DNA of 6,261 bases from assembly GCA_020437045.1 (NCBI GenBank), contig JAGQWV010000262.1, forward strand, positions 1-6,261. Direction: 5' to 3'. This DNA comes from Saprospiraceae bacterium. GTDB taxonomy: Bacteria; Bacteroidota; Bacteroidia; Chitinophagales; Saprospiraceae. A program made the position numbers and the translations under genes. A model generated the notes under the pieces. That model saw only the letters and a list, made by a program, of their open reading frames with translations. It was not told where the DNA came from and searched no databases. Positions 6,220 through 6,261 of this stretch are shown piece after piece. Numbering within the stretch: the first letter of the stretch is position 1; every line of letters begins with the position of its first letter.

Positions 6220-6261
6220 CCCATTACGTTATGCATGCTAGTGCAGTATTTCCACAATAAC

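Noticed and set aside
6231..6260. Nine-codon frame starting at ATG 6231 after the last gene
   Set aside because: Too short and without any supporting signal.

Overview
The window looks like chromosomal DNA from a member of the Bacteroidota. Start codons are not preceded by clear Shine-Dalgarno sequences and the leaders are A/T-rich. Two secreted enzymes carry lipoprotein signals. A TTTG / TAnnTTTG-like promoter precedes the first full gene. The right end holds a sigma factor/membrane-protein module with a small DUF6249-like protein of a kind common in this phylum. The genus cannot be read from the sequence. I see no insertion sequence, phage gene, CRISPR array, rRNA or tRNA.

Left part (1-4721, plus strand). 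After a short leader region that may hold the tail of an upstream gene come three genes. They encode a lipoprotein M19 (renal/membrane dipeptidase-type) dipeptidase (201-1415), a lipoprotein M1 metallopeptidase of the leukotriene A4 hydrolase/aminopeptidase B subgroup (1482-3356), and adenylosuccinate lyase PurB (3384-4721). The gaps between them are 66 and 27 bp, so they could be one transcript. The two peptidases would act one after the other on peptides outside the cytoplasm. PurB is a cytoplasmic purine-synthesis enzyme, and its place here is probably incidental.

Right part (4697-6219). An ECF sigma factor (5187-5729, minus) overlaps by 8 bp a downstream gene for a two-helix membrane protein that is probably its anti-sigma factor (4697-5194, minus). 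Facing away from this pair is a gene for a 115-residue, three-helix membrane protein (5872-6219, plus). The anti-sigma gene runs tail-to-tail into purB with a 25-bp overlap.

The most notable signal is in the 142-bp gap between the sigma gene and the divergent gene. The same bipartite element, TGTAACC-N16-CGTCAAA, occurs once on each strand, pointing outward, with identical spacing. It has the architecture of an ECF sigma-dependent promoter. The simplest reading is that the sigma factor drives its own operon and the divergent membrane-protein gene, giving a compact self-contained regulon of three genes. The position of the minus-strand copy also supports a TTG start for the sigma factor.
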